NCBI GenBank assembly: GCA_020627645.1
Contig: JAHDGN010000244.1
Coordinates: forward strand, 1-5,564
Length of the DNA: 5,564 nucleotides
DNA from: Akkermansiaceae bacterium
Lineage (GTDB): Bacteria; Verrucomicrobiota; Verrucomicrobiia; Verrucomicrobiales; Akkermansiaceae
Reading direction: 5' to 3'
Part shown: piece by piece, positions 5,229 through 5,564 of the stretch
Layout of the letters: every line of letters starts with the position of its first letter
Numbering within the stretch: position 1 is the first letter of the stretch
Translations under genes and position numbers: made by a program
Notes under the pieces: model-generated
What the model saw: only the letters and a program-made list of their open reading frames with translations
Told to the model about the DNA's origin: nothing
Database searches by the model: none

Positions 5229-5564
5229 ATGATGGTGGTTGGGTTTGTGTTGATATTTTGGGTTGCTTTGGTTTCGGTTTTATTGGGGGATAATTCCCCT
5301 TATGGAGATTGGAGCCACAGCGGATCTATTTTTGTGATTACCACGCCTGATGGGGCAGATGTGCCTGCTGGGGTTACGGAAACTGATTTTCCGTTGTTGG
5401 TGAGATTGACTGGAGAGACTTTTGATTTTGGGCAGGCTCAAGCGGATGGGCGGGATCTTCGGTTTGCGGATGTGGCGGGAACTCCTCTGGTTTTTCAAAT
5501 TGAGAAATGGGACGTGGCTGGTGAGGTGGCGGTCATTTGGGTGAGGGTTCCCTCGATCACGGGA
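5229..5564 (+). CDS. Exported DUF2341-domain protein, N-terminal part, open at the right edge
   Basis: Only the first 112 residues are in the window. The start at 5229 (or the ATG at 5232) follows an in-frame stop at 5205-5207, so the N-terminus is firmly bounded. Residues 2-20 (MVVGFVLIFWVALVSVLLG) form a signal peptide or anchor. Residues 53-110 show the DUF2341 pattern: DFPLLVRL, a short acidic-aromatic link, ADGRDLRFAD, TPLVFQIEKWD, then VAVIWVRVPSI. This domain is a beta-sandwich found in large secreted proteins, often before a LamG/concanavalin-like domain and common in PVC-group and some archaeal genomes. A carbohydrate- or surface-binding role is inferred, not shown. What follows lies outside the window. 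The ribosome binding site is weak, as elsewhere here, and codons are G/T-ending like the main gene set. Confidence 0.88.
   Translation, partial: MMVVGFVLIFWVALVSVLLGDNSPYGDWSHSGSIFVITTPDGADVPAGVTETDFPLLVRLTGETFDFGQAQADGRDLRFADVAGTPLVFQIEKWDVAGEVAVIWVRVPSITG

Overview
The window reads as ordinary chromosomal DNA from a Gram-negative-type bacterium, most likely of the Planctomycetota/Verrucomicrobiota group. This is an inference from three things: a DUF2341-type exported protein at the right edge, a Firmicutes-like coproheme decarboxylase, and mostly weak ribosome binding sites. All real genes lie on the + strand. Most share a strong G/T preference at third codon positions (Leu mainly TTG, Ile almost always ATT), which gives the + strand a strong G-over-C skew and produces many Pro/Ser/His-rich shadow ORFs on the - strand.

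Left block (1-1720): the C-terminal part of an unrecognised protein runs in from the left edge. It is followed 10 bases later by chdC/hemQ (coproheme decarboxylase, all expected active-site residues present), which overlaps by one base (TGATG) a small lipoprotein of unknown function. The spacing suggests one operon. ChdC catalyses the last step of the coproporphyrin-dependent haem route; no other haem gene is in the window.

Middle block (1721-2789): a 292-base gap holds inverted and direct repeats that may be a mobile-element remnant. Then comes a 209-residue membrane protein whose codon use (CTC, ATC) is clearly unlike all its neighbours, then a 147-base gap with a short direct repeat. This block is the best candidate for an inserted or inverted segment.

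Right block (2790-4855): a malate/L-lactate dehydrogenase family (Ldh_2) oxidoreductase, an FmdB-type zinc-ribbon protein 11 bases downstream, and a membrane-anchored protein of unknown function starting with GTG. These probably form a second transcription unit.

Right edge (4856-5564): a 373-base region with hairpins and a possible 31-residue ORF precedes the start of an exported DUF2341 protein that runs off the window.

I found no RNA gene, CRISPR array, intact transposon or recognisable defence system. The most interesting points are the codon-use switch around 1944-2642 with its flanking repeats, the coupled ChdC-lipoprotein pair, and the active-site-motif variant of the Ldh_2 enzyme.
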